Shown one piece after another: positions 25,301 through 38,900 of a DNA stretch of 64,000 bases. The position numbers were made by a program, and so were the translations under genes. The stretch comes from Seriola aureovittata (lineage: Eukaryota > Chordata > Actinopteri > Carangiformes > Carangidae), in the NCBI RefSeq assembly GCF_021018895.1, contig NC_079364.1, forward strand, positions 8,368,901 through 8,432,900, written 5' to 3'. Below the pieces are notes generated by a model. It was not told the origin of the DNA and did not search any database. It was given only the letters and a program-made list of their open reading frames with translations. Positions within the stretch are counted from its first letter, which is position 1. Every line of letters begins with the position of its first letter.

Positions 25301-26402
25301 AGTCCATTTTGAAAACTTTCACAAATGCTTCAAAAATATTTATTCCGAAAAGCTGAATTTGACTCGTATTTCAATCAAGTGGTTAATAAAAATAATGACA
25401 TCAAATTATCCAATATTCAAGTAGATGAGGCACTGGGCCTGCCAATACCTGACCCAAAAATGTCCGGAGCCTATGTGGCTTCTAGCACCAAGTATTTCCT
25501 GCAGCTCCACTTTTTACATTTACATTTTACTTTGTGACTTAAAAAAATATGCGTGTGGTAAAGCCTAAATATGACATTACACAACTGTTACCGATACAAC
25601 TGCTTCAAAAAGGCTTTTTACAAGCTGCTGTGGACATTAAACGTTTCAACTGACCGTTTTTTTAGCCCCGCCCTCCCCATACCTAATATTGTCTATGTTT
25701 AGCATTAGCATCAGAGATTAAGCTAACATCGACTGCTAATATTCAATGCTACGGCTAACTAGTTCTACTCTGCAATACCAGATCATGACTCAGTGAGGAT
25801 GACTGACTTTATCCCTGGGACATGTAGCTTTAGCGTCAGTCTTTCAGCACAATGTCATGTTTATGAGGCGCTCGTCTTCTCAGCTTGTGGAAATAGCATT
25901 AGCTTACCTAGCAAGCTACAGGTGATGAAGTTTGCCAGTGACAATTGCCGACAACTCATTCCAGTTAAAAGATGAGAACAGATGAGAACTGATGAAGCTG
26001 CGTTTTTGTCTGCTTCCGTGTGAAATTTCAAAAACTGGTAAATCTACCACGCATTATTGTTAACTGCATATGTGCCACGCAAGATTGAAAAGCATATCGT
26101 AGCAACAGTAACTAAGGGGCAGGGCTTAGTAAACGGTCAGTTGTTTATTAATGCAACATGAAGCATTTTTATGCATCACTTCTTTTTTTTTAGCTTCGTA
26201 ACACTTGTACCACATTATAATGTACATATATTCACACTGCGAATTTTATACCTGCAACAAACAGTTCAGTGTCTGTTTCAATCTATACAGTTTCTGTTGC
26301 AGATCAGTAAAATGAAAGCACTGTACCAACCATAGAGTTTGGTTTGTCTACATGTGTAATAATGCATTACTATGTTGGCTACGATAATAGAAGACTCCTC
26401 TA
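22343..26402. other. Convergent intergenic region between CALML4 and ADAMTS7
   Basis: AT-rich sequence with a poly-A tract near 24431-24452 and one TIR-bounded element at 25647-26143. No exon or RNA gene recognised. A 70-codon open frame at 25325-25537 (+) has no motif I know. Confidence 0.6.
25647..26143. mobile_element. Non-autonomous TIR element (about 497 bp) downstream of ADAMTS7
   Basis: The left end CAACTGACCGTTTTTTTAGC continues CCCGCCC; the right end is GGGCAGGGCTTAGTAAACGG then TCAGTTG. Together they form an imperfect inverted repeat of nearly 30 bp. The inside contains GCATTAGC/GCTAAC words. No coding capacity seen. Target duplication not clear, so superfamily unassigned. Confidence 0.6.
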
Positions 26403-26408
26403 TTTAAT
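26403..26408 (-). promoter_or_regulatory. adamts7: Candidate ADAMTS7 polyadenylation signal ATTAAA
   Basis: On the minus strand ATTAAA lies about 350 bp after the stop. A further AATAAA occurs near 26147, at the edge of a TIR element. Neither is proven. Confidence 0.25.
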
Positions 26409-26756
26409 GTAGCTCCGTATGTGTTACAAGGACGTATTGACTCATAAAATATCATTCTGCTCAGACTGCATACTAAAAACAAAGTGCAAACAAATGTTTA
26501 CATTCTCATTGTTTAGCTATAAGAGGGGCTGTGCTTTGTTATAGTTCAAATTACTTTCAGCCCTATGTAATAATTTCACCAGCACAAATATTGAGAGTTT
26601 TGGAGTGGGACTAATTCATCATTAGTCTGTAGTGGTGAAAAAAAATCAGGTAAAGGCTCAGATTGTTGACTTTGCATGATGATTGATATTTCATCAGTCA
26701 GTGGTGCAGTCAGTGTTCCTGCTGATGAGGCATGTGAGTGGTTACTTTGCTGCATG

Positions 26757-26896
26757 TCAGCGGCGAGACGTGCTGCTGGGGCGCTGGCTGCAGGTTTTGC
26801 AGCACTGAGCTCGCACATTGGGCAGATGGCAACGGCCGAGCAGGCGGAGAGTCTGGCAGAAACGAAATGTCAGGCGGTCACGAAGACAAACGGCTC
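26757..26896 (-). CDS. adamts7: ADAMTS7 terminal exon: PLAC domain and stop
   Basis: Forty-five residues plus stop: [20 protein letters not shown], then [17 protein letters not shown] and a basic tail ending TSRR. All six PLAC cysteines are present, and TLRLLGRC with QCC is diagnostic. It joins in phase to the TSR8 exon (G|GA) across an intron of about 11.9 kb. The acceptor CACAG directly follows a long CT tract. The mammalian end of ADAMTS7 is likewise a PLAC domain with a short basic tail. Confidence 0.92.
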
Positions 26897-26897
26897 C

Positions 26898-26953
<56 letters not shown>

Positions 26954-29900
26954 GGGATACATACAGAAGTGAAATACAGATTCAGCTCACACATGATTGA
27001 CTGTTACAGCATGAATCATAGCCATCATGTGTGGGTTGTGAGTCTCTGAACATCTTGAGATTTTCCTTTTACACTGAAATCAATGGCAGATGTGAGAAAC
27101 GTCACAAATGCAGCTCACGCTCCTTTGTCATTAATTCATAACAGATAATATTTGAACATCTGTCTCTGACGTTTTATTCTGTATTGTTTTGTGCAGTGTA
27201 TCAAAATTACTGAAAATATATTTAGATTTAAATATCTAAATATATATATTTACAAGGCAGGCTTATATTTTTGAGTATATCTTAAAACAAAGGATAATAT
27301 GCCCAAATGAACAATGAAACTATTTTTGGTCACTGTAATTGATCCCCATGTCCCCATGAAGAGGAACCCTCCTAATGTGTAAGAAATGTCAGACAAAATC
27401 TACAGTCCTTGTTCTGTACCAAACTCTTTTAAATGGTAAATGGACTGCACTTACATAACGATTTTCTAGTCTTACCGACCACTCAAGGCCTTTTACACTA
27501 TAGGCCACATTCACACATTCACACACACACACACACTCATCCACTGATGGAACAGCCATCAGGCGACTTGTGGCCTGGAGGAGCCAGTTTTTTAGAGTTT
27601 AAAGCTAATATAAGGCGGCAGCATTTTGAGTTAGTTGGTAGTTTCTAAGGTTACAGACGTTTTTGTAGGGATGCTCCCATCTGATATGCCTCTTTGGTAT
27701 TGGCACTAGCGCTGACCTTACCAAGGTGTTACCAAGGTCAGTGCTCGTACTAAAACTAGAAAAACTGAAGGACAAACAAACAGATAGAGATTTCTCAATA
27801 CAGGATGAGAGCAGTGTTGAGGTATCATGATCAGGTGAGGCCAATCCCCACTCTTTAGTACAAAATTTGTTTGTGTCATCTTCCCTCCACTGCAGCCCAG
27901 TGTGAAAATAACTGAAGCTTCATACAAGGTTAATTCAGCTTAACATCTCTTACATTGGAAGTGCATGAAAAAAATGTGAAACTATCCTTTACATTGCGAT
28001 TAGCATCAATAGCAATATATTTCGAAAAAGTAGCTGCCGGGCTTTCTGGCACTTTCCAACAAAGGCACAATGAATGAACGACAAACAGAAAACGGCATTT
28101 GTTGGTGTGCACAGGTTTGTTTGTGTCCATCAAGTTTGCAAACACTTTGCCTACTTTGGGGTTGAAATACCAGCAGAAGAATTAAATTATTAATCTTATT
28201 GAATAATTACACTTCATCATCAGATACTCACTGTTTCATAGATTAATTTTTTTTGTTGTTGCTGTATTCAGCTCAATGTCTTCTTGTTTAAGAGCAGCTA
28301 AGTGGGCAGGAATTAGAGGCCCTTTGGGAATTAAGTTAGTTTTACCACCTGTCTTTAATTCCACATGAGCACCATGGTAGAAAAAAAAAGAGAAAAAACA
28401 ACCCACACTTTCCTGCTGGAATCTCAGTTCAGGTGAATAATGTGTTGAAGAGGTGGAGGCAACAGCTGATGGCTCTAGCAGACACTTAATGTATTGTGTG
28501 TCAGTCATGAACCCACTGAAAAGCGAAATGTTATGTGCTTTTCAGTGCCAGTGACAGCTATTCACTTTAGGAGAGAAACGTTTCACAGTCTGCACATGAA
28601 CTGTGACATTATGATTATCATATTAGATTAGTAAAATGCTTTTGTATGTAAATCAGGGGCTGTGCTGCTGTGGGGGACTGCAGTCAGCAGAAGGCTGATG
28701 TTAAAAGCAAACTGAGTGTTTTAGAAGAGAGACTAAAAAAACAAACAAAAGGGAAACAAAGTGCTTAATTAATGTAATTTTAAAAAACAAAACCAAAATA
28801 TGACCTCAGTCATCTTGAAAACAAAACACTATCCTGTTCATTCATCTGCAAGAACAAAATGCAGCCTTTAAAATGTTGGAAAATCGATACCACTGAAAAT
28901 GTTAAAAGTGGCAGTTGCTTTGACAACACAGTAGAAATGAAGAAAACCAGATTAGTAGTGACGTCGTTCGTATCGATTTTTCAAGAAAGTGTTCAGCACC
29001 TACTGTAACAGTCTTGTCATTGTACAATGGAAAAGTGCAGGTGACAGATCTATTTGCAAGGCAGTCATTAAAAACAAGCCACATGCAGCCAGCTGTACAT
29101 CTATGTTTTTAAATTGCTCACAAGCTGCAGATGTTTGTGGCAAAAAAAAACAGAGAATGTGAGTATGTTGCAGAGCTTAAGTGCTCAACCAATTTACATC
29201 TTGCAAATATCTGCCTATCCATTATGATCTGTCACCTAAATCAAAATCTGTCCATTTGTCTAATGTATTTTTTATTTTTTTGGGATATATATGGTACAAA
29301 AGGACAATGTAACCTGAGGGTGGTGCTAGAGAAAAGAGTCATAAAAATCATTATAATTCATCCTCTGAGAACCATGATCATTCACATTGCTTCATTTCTA
29401 GCGAATACTTAAAACATATCTTTTCAAGGAGCAAAGTGTCTGACAAATGTCGTCTCACGGTGGCTCTAGAAGCAAAGTAAGGATGTCCTCATTAGCAGTT
29501 ATATTCAGGGGATGAATTATGTGCTACTGACCCCACTGCTCTCGCATGAAGCAATTCTCAAAACACCAGTGTGCAGAATTCCCAGTGTCTCCCAGATCAG
29601 AAACGCTGAACTGACATAAGTGGGGTGCAAAGGTCACAGCTGCAACTCAATACACGCCACTTCCTGTGTGCTACTCATCTGCTATACGCCCCTATTTGCT
29701 TTCTTTGACCCACTCACCAGCATGCCCCATATAGAACAGTAAACAACAGAGGGGGACAGAGGGACATGGGACTTCCGCAGCTCATAAGCTTTTCTTTCAC
29801 TGTTGGGGAAAACAGAAAAATCCATTCATGTCTCTTCAGCCCCACTTCACCCTATATATCAGTGTCGTCAGTGGACGCAGCCTCACATTGTTTCCTAGGA

Positions 29901-32900
29901 AAATCATCTCACGGTCAAAGGGTTAATTACAGCATCATAAATGAACAAGCCAGGGAATGAATGATCTGAATAAAGAGAGGAAGTCAAGAGTGAAGGGCTA
30001 TTAAATGACCTACAGTACACCTATGGAATGAAAATGTACAACTTGCACAAGCCTAAAAGACATAATCTTTTTATAGCCAGGATTTATATGTGACAGTGAA
30101 ATAATAAATGGAAATTCTCTGGGCAAAAATTATAAGATAAGTAATGAAACATGTTTATTGACTCGTCACTGCACATCATTATTACTGGTGAACTATAAAT
30201 CATAAACTTATTGTGCGCTGCCACTTACTGATGAGTATAAATATATGTGTTTAAGTTACTTTAACCTGCAATAACAGATACGGTTAGGGAGAAACATTAT
30301 CTATTCATTTGGAGTCATGATTCTGTTCACCTGACGAATGCATCTCATCTATTTACTCTCCTTTAGTTCTGTTGATCTCCATGAACCCGAGGCAAATATC
30401 TGGCCCTTTAGCTACTAAATGCTCCACTGTCTGTAACAATGCCTTTCTGCTGTCTGGTGCTGAGCTTGTAGTTGCAGGACAGCTAAACCATGAGCTGTGA
30501 CGCACTCTCGAACTGCAGATTCAGGGTGAAAATACACTGTAGTTTCATCACCACGACCGATTTCACACCGTCATATTGTCATTTCATATATTATAATACA
30601 TATATTGATTGTCAGGCTCGGATCTCTCAGGTCTGGTGAAGGAGCTGAAAATGCTGCGGTTATATCACTAGCTTGTGAAGTTTAACTCTGGGCAGCTGCT
30701 TGATAGAAGTTTAGCCTTTTGTTCTCGTCTCCAAAATCCTCTATGGGTGAATGGTGTAAAATTACATTAAATATTTGGCCCTGCAGAGGGGCAGGTGGGC
30801 TGGTAATCTGCAGATGAAAAGGAAAGCGAGTCCACGTCACCTCACCTTGAAGCTTTCTGTCGTCATTACTCCGATCACTGTTGGCATGTTATTGTTAGAT
30901 TACTGATTGCCCAGTAATCTTGACTCAGCATCTTTAAATTGGCTGCTTTTCAAGATGAACAAAAACCAAAAACATTGAATACCTCCCCCTTCGTTATTTC
31001 TTGGGGTGTGGAGAGGACTCTGAAACATACCACTGCCTTGAAATGAAAAATTATAAATTACAGATTCACACACACATTCTTTGTTTGAAATATGATTTTA
31101 ATGGCTGACAAAAGTGTCACTACTCCGGCTGTACTTTTTGTCTAATCCATGTGGCCTGAGCACTTTCATGTAGATAACACAATAAACATCATAACTAATT
31201 ACAGATAATTTAACCTCAGTGGTTACTTAGTACTTGAAAAATGTAATTGATTAAAGATTTTGAAAACTTTTTTAGTGCCTTACCTATAGTCAATTCAGTT
31301 ATAACTGTACAAATACCCTGCCTGGGTGTATGTACATTATTAATACATTAACTTTGTTTTCTTTCTATGTGCCTAAATTAAGGACAGTTCAAATCCAGCT
31401 GTGTTTGTGGCCAAACAGTATACAGATATGTATTTCCCAGATGTGTTTCAAAGAAAATAATCCCAGCTGAGTTTTTAGAGCTTTGTCACACTACTTATAT
31501 TATACTGTATTGATATTTTTAGCCAGTTTTGATGTGTGTTATGAAACCAGGCCATCAGTGCAATGATTGCATCACCTCTTTTTATGAGACTGTTCCAGAC
31601 GCTTACAACCAAACATGAAAACCACACAATGTAGCTCATTAGCTCCTGACGGTAACTCAGTGCTGTGGGAATGTGTGTGTGCAGAGAGACTCTCAGACTG
31701 AATGCAGGTCATTTGTCCACTTGACCTTCTTCCATTCTCCCTTCTGCCTTTCCCAGACAACAGGCACACTGAATGCAGACCACAGACTGTATTATTTTTA
31801 GCTTGCACACAAAAATTCAGCCACCATAAGAACAAATGGCTTGTAAAATCTATTTTCAAAATTGAAAAAAAAAAAAAAAAAAAAAAATCAATGCAGCTCT
31901 CAAGGTAACAGAAATGGTTAAATTGTCCTCTGTAAAAAACAAGCCCACATGCAGCTTATTACAGCCCGTAGTCATGTCTTATTGTTAGGAGACCCCGAGT
32001 AGCTGAGGAAGTAGCAGACGACTGTTTGTCGGTTTTGTGAAATGAAAATGGGAATAATAGATCTCGGATCTTTTTCTAATTTTAACACAACATGTAACCA
32101 CTGTTTGTGATGTAAAAAGTTAAGATGATTTGGTGTTAGAAAATGATTCTGTTTTTGCGAGATGCTTTTCTTGTTCTATGTAGTAATGACAACAACTCTA
32201 ACAAGAAAATTATCTTGTAAAAATATTACAACAACAAATTGAGCGGAAATTCTTTTATTATAGTAGAAGCAACAGGCTGCTGTAATAAACTCTGTTTTGA
32301 CAAGCTCCAAAATTCATATAATTGATATACTCGATGAGAGTTCTGTGTTCTACCATATTTGGATTGATAATTTCTTCTTGTTTACTCAAACTACCTCAGA
32401 CAGCAGGTGGTGGACTCAAACAAAATGGCCGCCTCGGCCAAAAGATTAAACCTGCAGTAACCAAAATTAGACTTGAGATGTACTGTTGAAATCAGATATG
32501 GTAGATGATAGTATCTCAACACCGTGCTGAAAAGAGCTTAAATCTGAATAGAGGACTAATGTGAAATATATCATTGTTTTTTTCTGATAATTATATCCCT
32601 TGCTTCAAAAGCATGTGCACAGTCCATGTGAAGGATGAACTCGCATCAACTTATCCTCCTACTGCTAAGAATCCAGAAAAGATTTCATAGCAGGGTGTTA
32701 ATCATATGCAGCCAAGATTCAATGTTGGGGCATACAAAAATGGAAATCCGTCCTGGGTTTAAACAGCTACACACGTGTCCCGACAGGTCTCGTGTCAAAG
32801 CACTGGTCTCACACTCTGAATGAAAGTGCGGCTCCTCTCTGCAGCTTCCACTCCACGTTTGATGGGACCCCACTCGGAGCAGCTTTTGTCACACAGGCTC

Positions 32901-35900
32901 TGATGAAACCATGAATACACTGCAAAGAGTAGTTTCGTGGACTAAACTGATTTGTTCTTTTAGTAAATATATCCCAGTGGTGCAAGTTATATTGACACGT
33001 GACCTTTATTAAATGTCAGATGAAATGTTGCCCAGGTCAGATATGATGAACCACATCTGGCTGAAGGGCTATTTCGGAAACATCCCCAACCTGAACAACT
33101 TCCCCACCTTCTACAACAGAACAGATCTCTTTCAAAATGATCGTCTCTACCCAAATCATACAGGATCTCGCACCGCATGAAGTATGGCATTCAGAATGCA
33201 ACCCGTCCTCCACTCTCGGTCTCTGCCACTATGTTTCACATGTACCGATCACTAATGGCCCTCGCAAAACACCACCACCCCCGTCTTGTGCAAGTTACAA
33301 CCCTAAATATGTTATACTCATAAAACCGAAACAAGCTCTAAGTTGCCTTTTGCGAATAAGCCCTCCTATGACTCTGGACAAGTTTTATTCAACCCGCATG
33401 CTCTCAAATCCAGAAACGGCCTGAGGTTGATGTAGTTAAATATCAGAAGTCTGTGTAATTGAACTGGAAATTCTTCTATCACAGACGGACCCTGATATCC
33501 TGGTTCTGATGGAGAGATGGCTTCAACAGACATAACTCATATAACTAGAGCTTGTACAGAACAGACAGAGTTGGGGGGGGGGGGGGGGCTGTATATGTGA
33601 GGTCATGTTATCTGTTACTGTTTCGAATGCTGCCACTATCCCTCATTCTTTTGACTTTGACCTGAGAGTTAACTTATAATAACTAAAGTTAATGTGGTGG
33701 GTGTGTACAGACCACCCTCAGCTGTCTCCAGTGCAATTAAAAAATTAGGAGACAATCTCAGTTGCTCTCAGCTGATTAACTAAGAGCTGAACCAAACTAA
33801 TTTGAAGGATCCTTCGTAATCAGCATTGGTGGACTTGATCCTGTGCAGTAAGAGGGTCAACTTACTGCTTCAGGGGTTTTGGCGCTTTGACGCTAGTGAC
33901 TACTAGCCTGTGTTAGAAGGGCTAGACAGGACAAAACTTCAAAGACATCATTAACACACACAGCCTTTAAAAAGCTTAAGGCTAAAGATAGATCAAGCCC
34001 CTTGTTCTCCAGAATTATCAATGAGGATTAAGGGACGCAGCCTGGGCTGTAGAGAGGTGCACCGGTGAAGCGGAACATTTACCGACTTTTACACAACTCA
34101 GAGATAAATGCACATCATCCTTGAAAATAACGAATCCCTCTATATCTATTCCTTCTTATGTTTCATTTAATGACTGCTTAATGAATAAGTCATCAGAGAT
34201 CTGCCATGCTTTGCTGCTGGGAATCAGGTTCTGCTCTTAAAGTAATAGTCCGGGTTATTTGACGTGGGTTTGTGTGAGGTAGTTATCTGTAGTCGGTGCA
34301 TTAGAGCTGGGAGTAGATGGACAGTTGAAGTATAAGCTTTATCTTGCTGTCAAGCAGCCCTTTCCTTTGGAAATAAATCTTTTCAACCACTGAATCGTAT
34401 TCCTACGCACAAGCACATCTACTTCAACAGTTCACAAACTGTAGTTTTGAAAGGAACGGACTGTTTAACAGCAAGATAAAGCAGTGAAAATATTCAAAAT
34501 AAAGTGTAACTTCATCTGATATTGGCTTTCTTGTATTCACATTTTTTAAAGTGGCTAAAACACGTTTTTGCGATGGCCACGTGCACAGCAGCTCATCACT
34601 CAGCTTCTGCGCCGCTGCTCCTCTAAACTGGCACCAAATTGATCCGAAACTACTGCAGGTAATACACTGACTATGGATAGGTACCCCACGTCAAATAACC
34701 TGAACTATCACTTTAACAGTCGCGCACTGGCTCATGTATCCTCCTTCAACCTCTCAGTACCTCTCAGTTCACCGAACAGGCCTTCACTTACCCATCGCAC
34801 AGTATATTCTGTGTGCAATGGATCTAAATGACCTTCTGCTTCATCACTTAACATTCCCATCACGCCTGATCTCCAGTAACTCGGATAGATGTTTAAGAGT
34901 TTCTGATCTGTGCAGTTACAGCCGGGTTACAGCTTTGTTTCAGTACAGCATGAGAATGAATATGTGCCTATAAGCAGCTATGCGGAGTGACACTTAAAGA
35001 GATTTGACAGGAATGCTGCGATGTAGCAGAGGAATCATTTGAATGCATGCCAAACACACAGCGTAAGATCAGATCCAACTGTGGTGTAATTCCTCACTTA
35101 GGGGAGTAATATTGGTGTGAATTAGCATGTGAATTTTTGAGCTGTGTGGTCACAGTGACCGTTTGACCACGAAATCCTAATCAGTTCATCTTTGAATCCA
35201 AGTAATTTGCGCCAAATTTGAAGAAGTTCCCTCGTGTTCACTCCTCTCCCCCTTGTTGATAAGAACGGGACGGACGGACAACCAGAAAACAAAACGCACC
35301 GGGCGCCATGGCGGCTCACCTCGTAGAGCGCGTGCCATGAAGGCTTGGTCCTAACTGCAGCTGCCCGGGTTCGAAGCCTGACCTGTGGCTGCATGTCACC
35401 CCCTTTCTCTCTCCCTGACTTTGCATCTGTCAGAATAAAGCCAAACAATGGCTAAAAAAATAAACTGTTTTAGTAACTGGAAAAAAAAAAAAAAGCCTAA
35501 AGAGGTAAAAACTCCAGCAACAATTTTATTGTCAAACCAGTTAAAAAACTTGCAAGACTTTCCTTCACAACACTGAGGGAAAAGAACATTTACAACCATC
35601 TGATTGCCTCGTTGAAGCAAAACACAAACAAATTATTAACTGAAATGATTGGTCACACACGGCGCTAAAAACGTCTGTTTGCTGCCACGTTATCGCACAC
35701 CTGAAATATTTATGATAACACTTTAATACCTCTATGCCGTCAAAAATGTCAGCAAAGATGGTGTCAAGACTCTAACAGGCTGCCCTCTGAGGAACATTGT
35801 GATTTCATATCTGATATCTAAAAACAGAAATGCCACTGAACTGCTGTGACCTACATCTGAGGATTCAATTGAAAAAGTGAAAATTGTGTATGTTAAATGT

Positions 35901-38900
35901 TTAATTAAAGAATGAGGAAAAACAGAAAGAGCTGCAAGGAATTGGAGATTGTATTTGTCTTGTATTATGAAGGTGATTAAGCTAAATAAGCTCCATGTAA
36001 ACAGAAGTAACTGTAACTGTGAGGACTATTTTTATACTGAAAATCCAGGAGAGGAAAAAAATCAGCTGTAACACGCTCTCCTCTGCAGATAACCTGTGCC
36101 TTCAAACATCAACTGGAACAAAAATACACCTCGAACTGCCTTTCCTAGTCATCGTCTTCAAAGAGACATGCACATCAAAGCCAGATGCAACTTCAGATAA
36201 ACTTCAATCTACATGTAGTTAACAAGTTTTTGGCATATAGTCAGTCAGTCTCACGCAATCAAAAGCAGAAGATGGAAATGTCAAATCATGAATGATGTGT
36301 TTCAAGCAAAATAAGATGTACAGCTTATAATTTACCATTGTGAATAGTTGCTTTGATTGCAAATGTCTTTGGCTCAAAGTTTGAAAAAAAAAAAAAAAGT
36401 TGTTCTGTGTGGCTGTTAACAAAGAAGAGCTTTGAGGCCACTACAGTCAGTCTTTCCACTGGTCTTGTGATGTTGCATCATTAGAGGAAGAGCGGGTGGA
36501 TTCATACAGATATCAACGCTACTGTTGACGGCCAAGTATGGCAAAGCTCACTGCTTCATGTGGTCAAAACAGCTAGTACCATAAAATACTGAAATAAATA
36601 AAAAAAAAAACATTAAGGGCATTATAATGTCTCAAAGCTTTAACATTTCATGCCTCACTTGTCCTTCAAGACTAAATAGGTTTGATAAAGGAAATGGAGG
36701 CTGTAAATGGATTTACCTCTGTGTACATTCTGTGTGTTCTTTGTTTTGTACTTGAGTTGAAATACCTTTTTGTTGGAGTTCTCAAGATCCACAACCCTAA
36801 CTCACGCTGAAGGTCTTGGCGATTGATCCAGTTTGACTGTTCACTTAATATCCCCAATGACGTGTGTAAACAGTCGCTGTCTGATTAACAGCCCTGCTTC
36901 AAGGTCAGAATTTTTCCTTTGTGTAAAGTGCATCTTCAGATGCCCTATAGTTCTGCTGCAGTCGCTTGACGTGTGGGTCCATCCTCTCGTCTTGCAGTAA
37001 GACACATACATACACCACAGTGGATCTGCCAGCACAAATCCAAACACTCATCTCAGACTCTTAGACTACTTCCTGGGGTTTAGTGATAATAAACAAAGAA
37101 ATGAAAGATCCTAACACTTTGGCACCGAAGGTATATCTGGACTGGATTCATGGCAATACAGCCAGTAGTTGTTGAGACATTTCACTCAAACCCACAAATG
37201 TCAACCTGCTGGTGGCTCCTGAGGAAAAGTCAAAGGATCAGCAACATCAGTAGGATTCATCCTCTCAGAGCCACGAGTGTCTGCACAGAACTTCATGGCA
37301 GTGCCTCCAGTCCATCCAACCAAAAGACAGACCAACACTGCCATCCACTGAGCCACACTGCAAGCATCGGTAAAAAAAAACAAAAACAAAAACACCAAAC
37401 CCTCAGAAACAGAGCTGCACTGTGCAGCAATTTTGGCAAAGTGACCACAGTGAAATGGAGGTCATGTGACACCCTGGGATGTTTCATAATGTTTTCATGT
37501 GTTCATATGTTAATGCTGGACAGAAACGTTTATAAATATTCTTCTGTGTGTGTCAGTAGGTGACGTGTGACATTGGTCTGATATCGCATCGATTCATCAA
37601 GTCAAAAACGCCTCACGCTGCAGACACGACTAAACAACATGGCAGAGAGTCATCGCGATACATTTAAATTTGAGTTTGATTTACAAATCACCTTAAAACA
37701 ATAAAAATACATTGCTTCAATTATAAGTTTCAATCATAAGATCTTTACTGATGTAGTGCAACCTGAGGCTTATTTCTAATAACTTTAAGTCAAATGTTCA
37801 TCAGTGCTGTTTGTTCAGTATATCCATATATTCCATTTAAAGAGGCTATAGGTGGCTTGTTTATTGTCTAGCCTTATAAAAACAAAACAATTTAAATAGA
37901 TTTTTTTTCAATTTGTTTTTTTTATTTTAAATAGAAATTGTTCTTTTGTTTGTTGTTTTGGTTTTCTCATTTTTCATATTATAAATTAAATTACATTTCT
38001 GATATAAACAGAAGGTACAAACAAACTTAAAATGCCTCCTGTGTTACAGATGGTGATGGTACATGAAAACAAGGTTGTTCAGAGATATGAATGAGGCAAA
38101 GGATGTTAAAAATGTGTATGTTTCTTACACATTTTTGACGTGCACGCAGATATAATGAGACGACAGTTCATGAGCCAGTACTGACTCTTTAAGTGAACCT
38201 GTCCTTTCATCCATTTCCTGAACCCGTTCATCCTGCTCAGGGTTGCTGGGGACTGAGTCTAGCAACTAATCGTGGTTTAGGATTTTCATAGAAAACCGGA
38301 GCAAACACTGGGAGAGCATCCAAACTCTTTCTCGCGAACAAATGGACTACTGTGTCAGCCTTAAAGTAAACCAAAGATCCATTCTGTTCTGCAATCTAGG
38401 TTTAAGCACACATTGACCACCACAGTAGTTCACTCTTATGTAGTAGCTATTAAAATGTACATGAAACTGACACATTTAAGTCCACTAGTTTCTTCATATA
38501 CTGTTCATTAGAAATGCAAATACATGCAAAATACAACCCCCCTCCCCCCAGCTCCACAACAGGGATCTGGAGAACAGTGAAGAGTCTTTTGGATTTAATC
38601 TTTTTCACTGAAGCATTAGCTGAAGTCACACTGTCCTCAAGTACTCTCTGCAGTCATGATGATCACACTCATATCAAAATGCTGTTATTACCTGATTCTA
38701 TTGTTTCTATACCTCAGAGGCAAATGGAGGAGTAATAACTATATAATCGTACATCGCTAGAGATTGTCTGATTACAGCTTGATTCACTCACCAGAGGGGG
38801 CGCTCTCACACTCCTGTATGTTACACTTCTGGGTGCTCTCAGGCTGCGACTCACGGTCACATTGAGTTTGATCAACTTCGTCGTCCGTCTCGGCCTTCAT

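Noticed and set aside
25325..25537. 70-codon plus-strand frame between the convergent genes
   Set aside because: Looks somewhat protein-like but matches no family I know and lacks splice partners.
26676..26972. Plus-strand frame ending in Glu-Arg repeats
   Set aside because: Antisense of the true PLAC exon followed by the GA microsatellite.
28236..28508. 90-codon minus-strand frame
   Set aside because: Includes a poly-A derived Phe run and no known domain; not supported as a gene.
36841..37047. Minus-strand frame with spaced Cys/His, considered as the PLAC or a zinc-finger exon
   Set aside because: Cysteine spacing does not fit PLAC or C2H2, and the real PLAC exon was found at 26757-26896.
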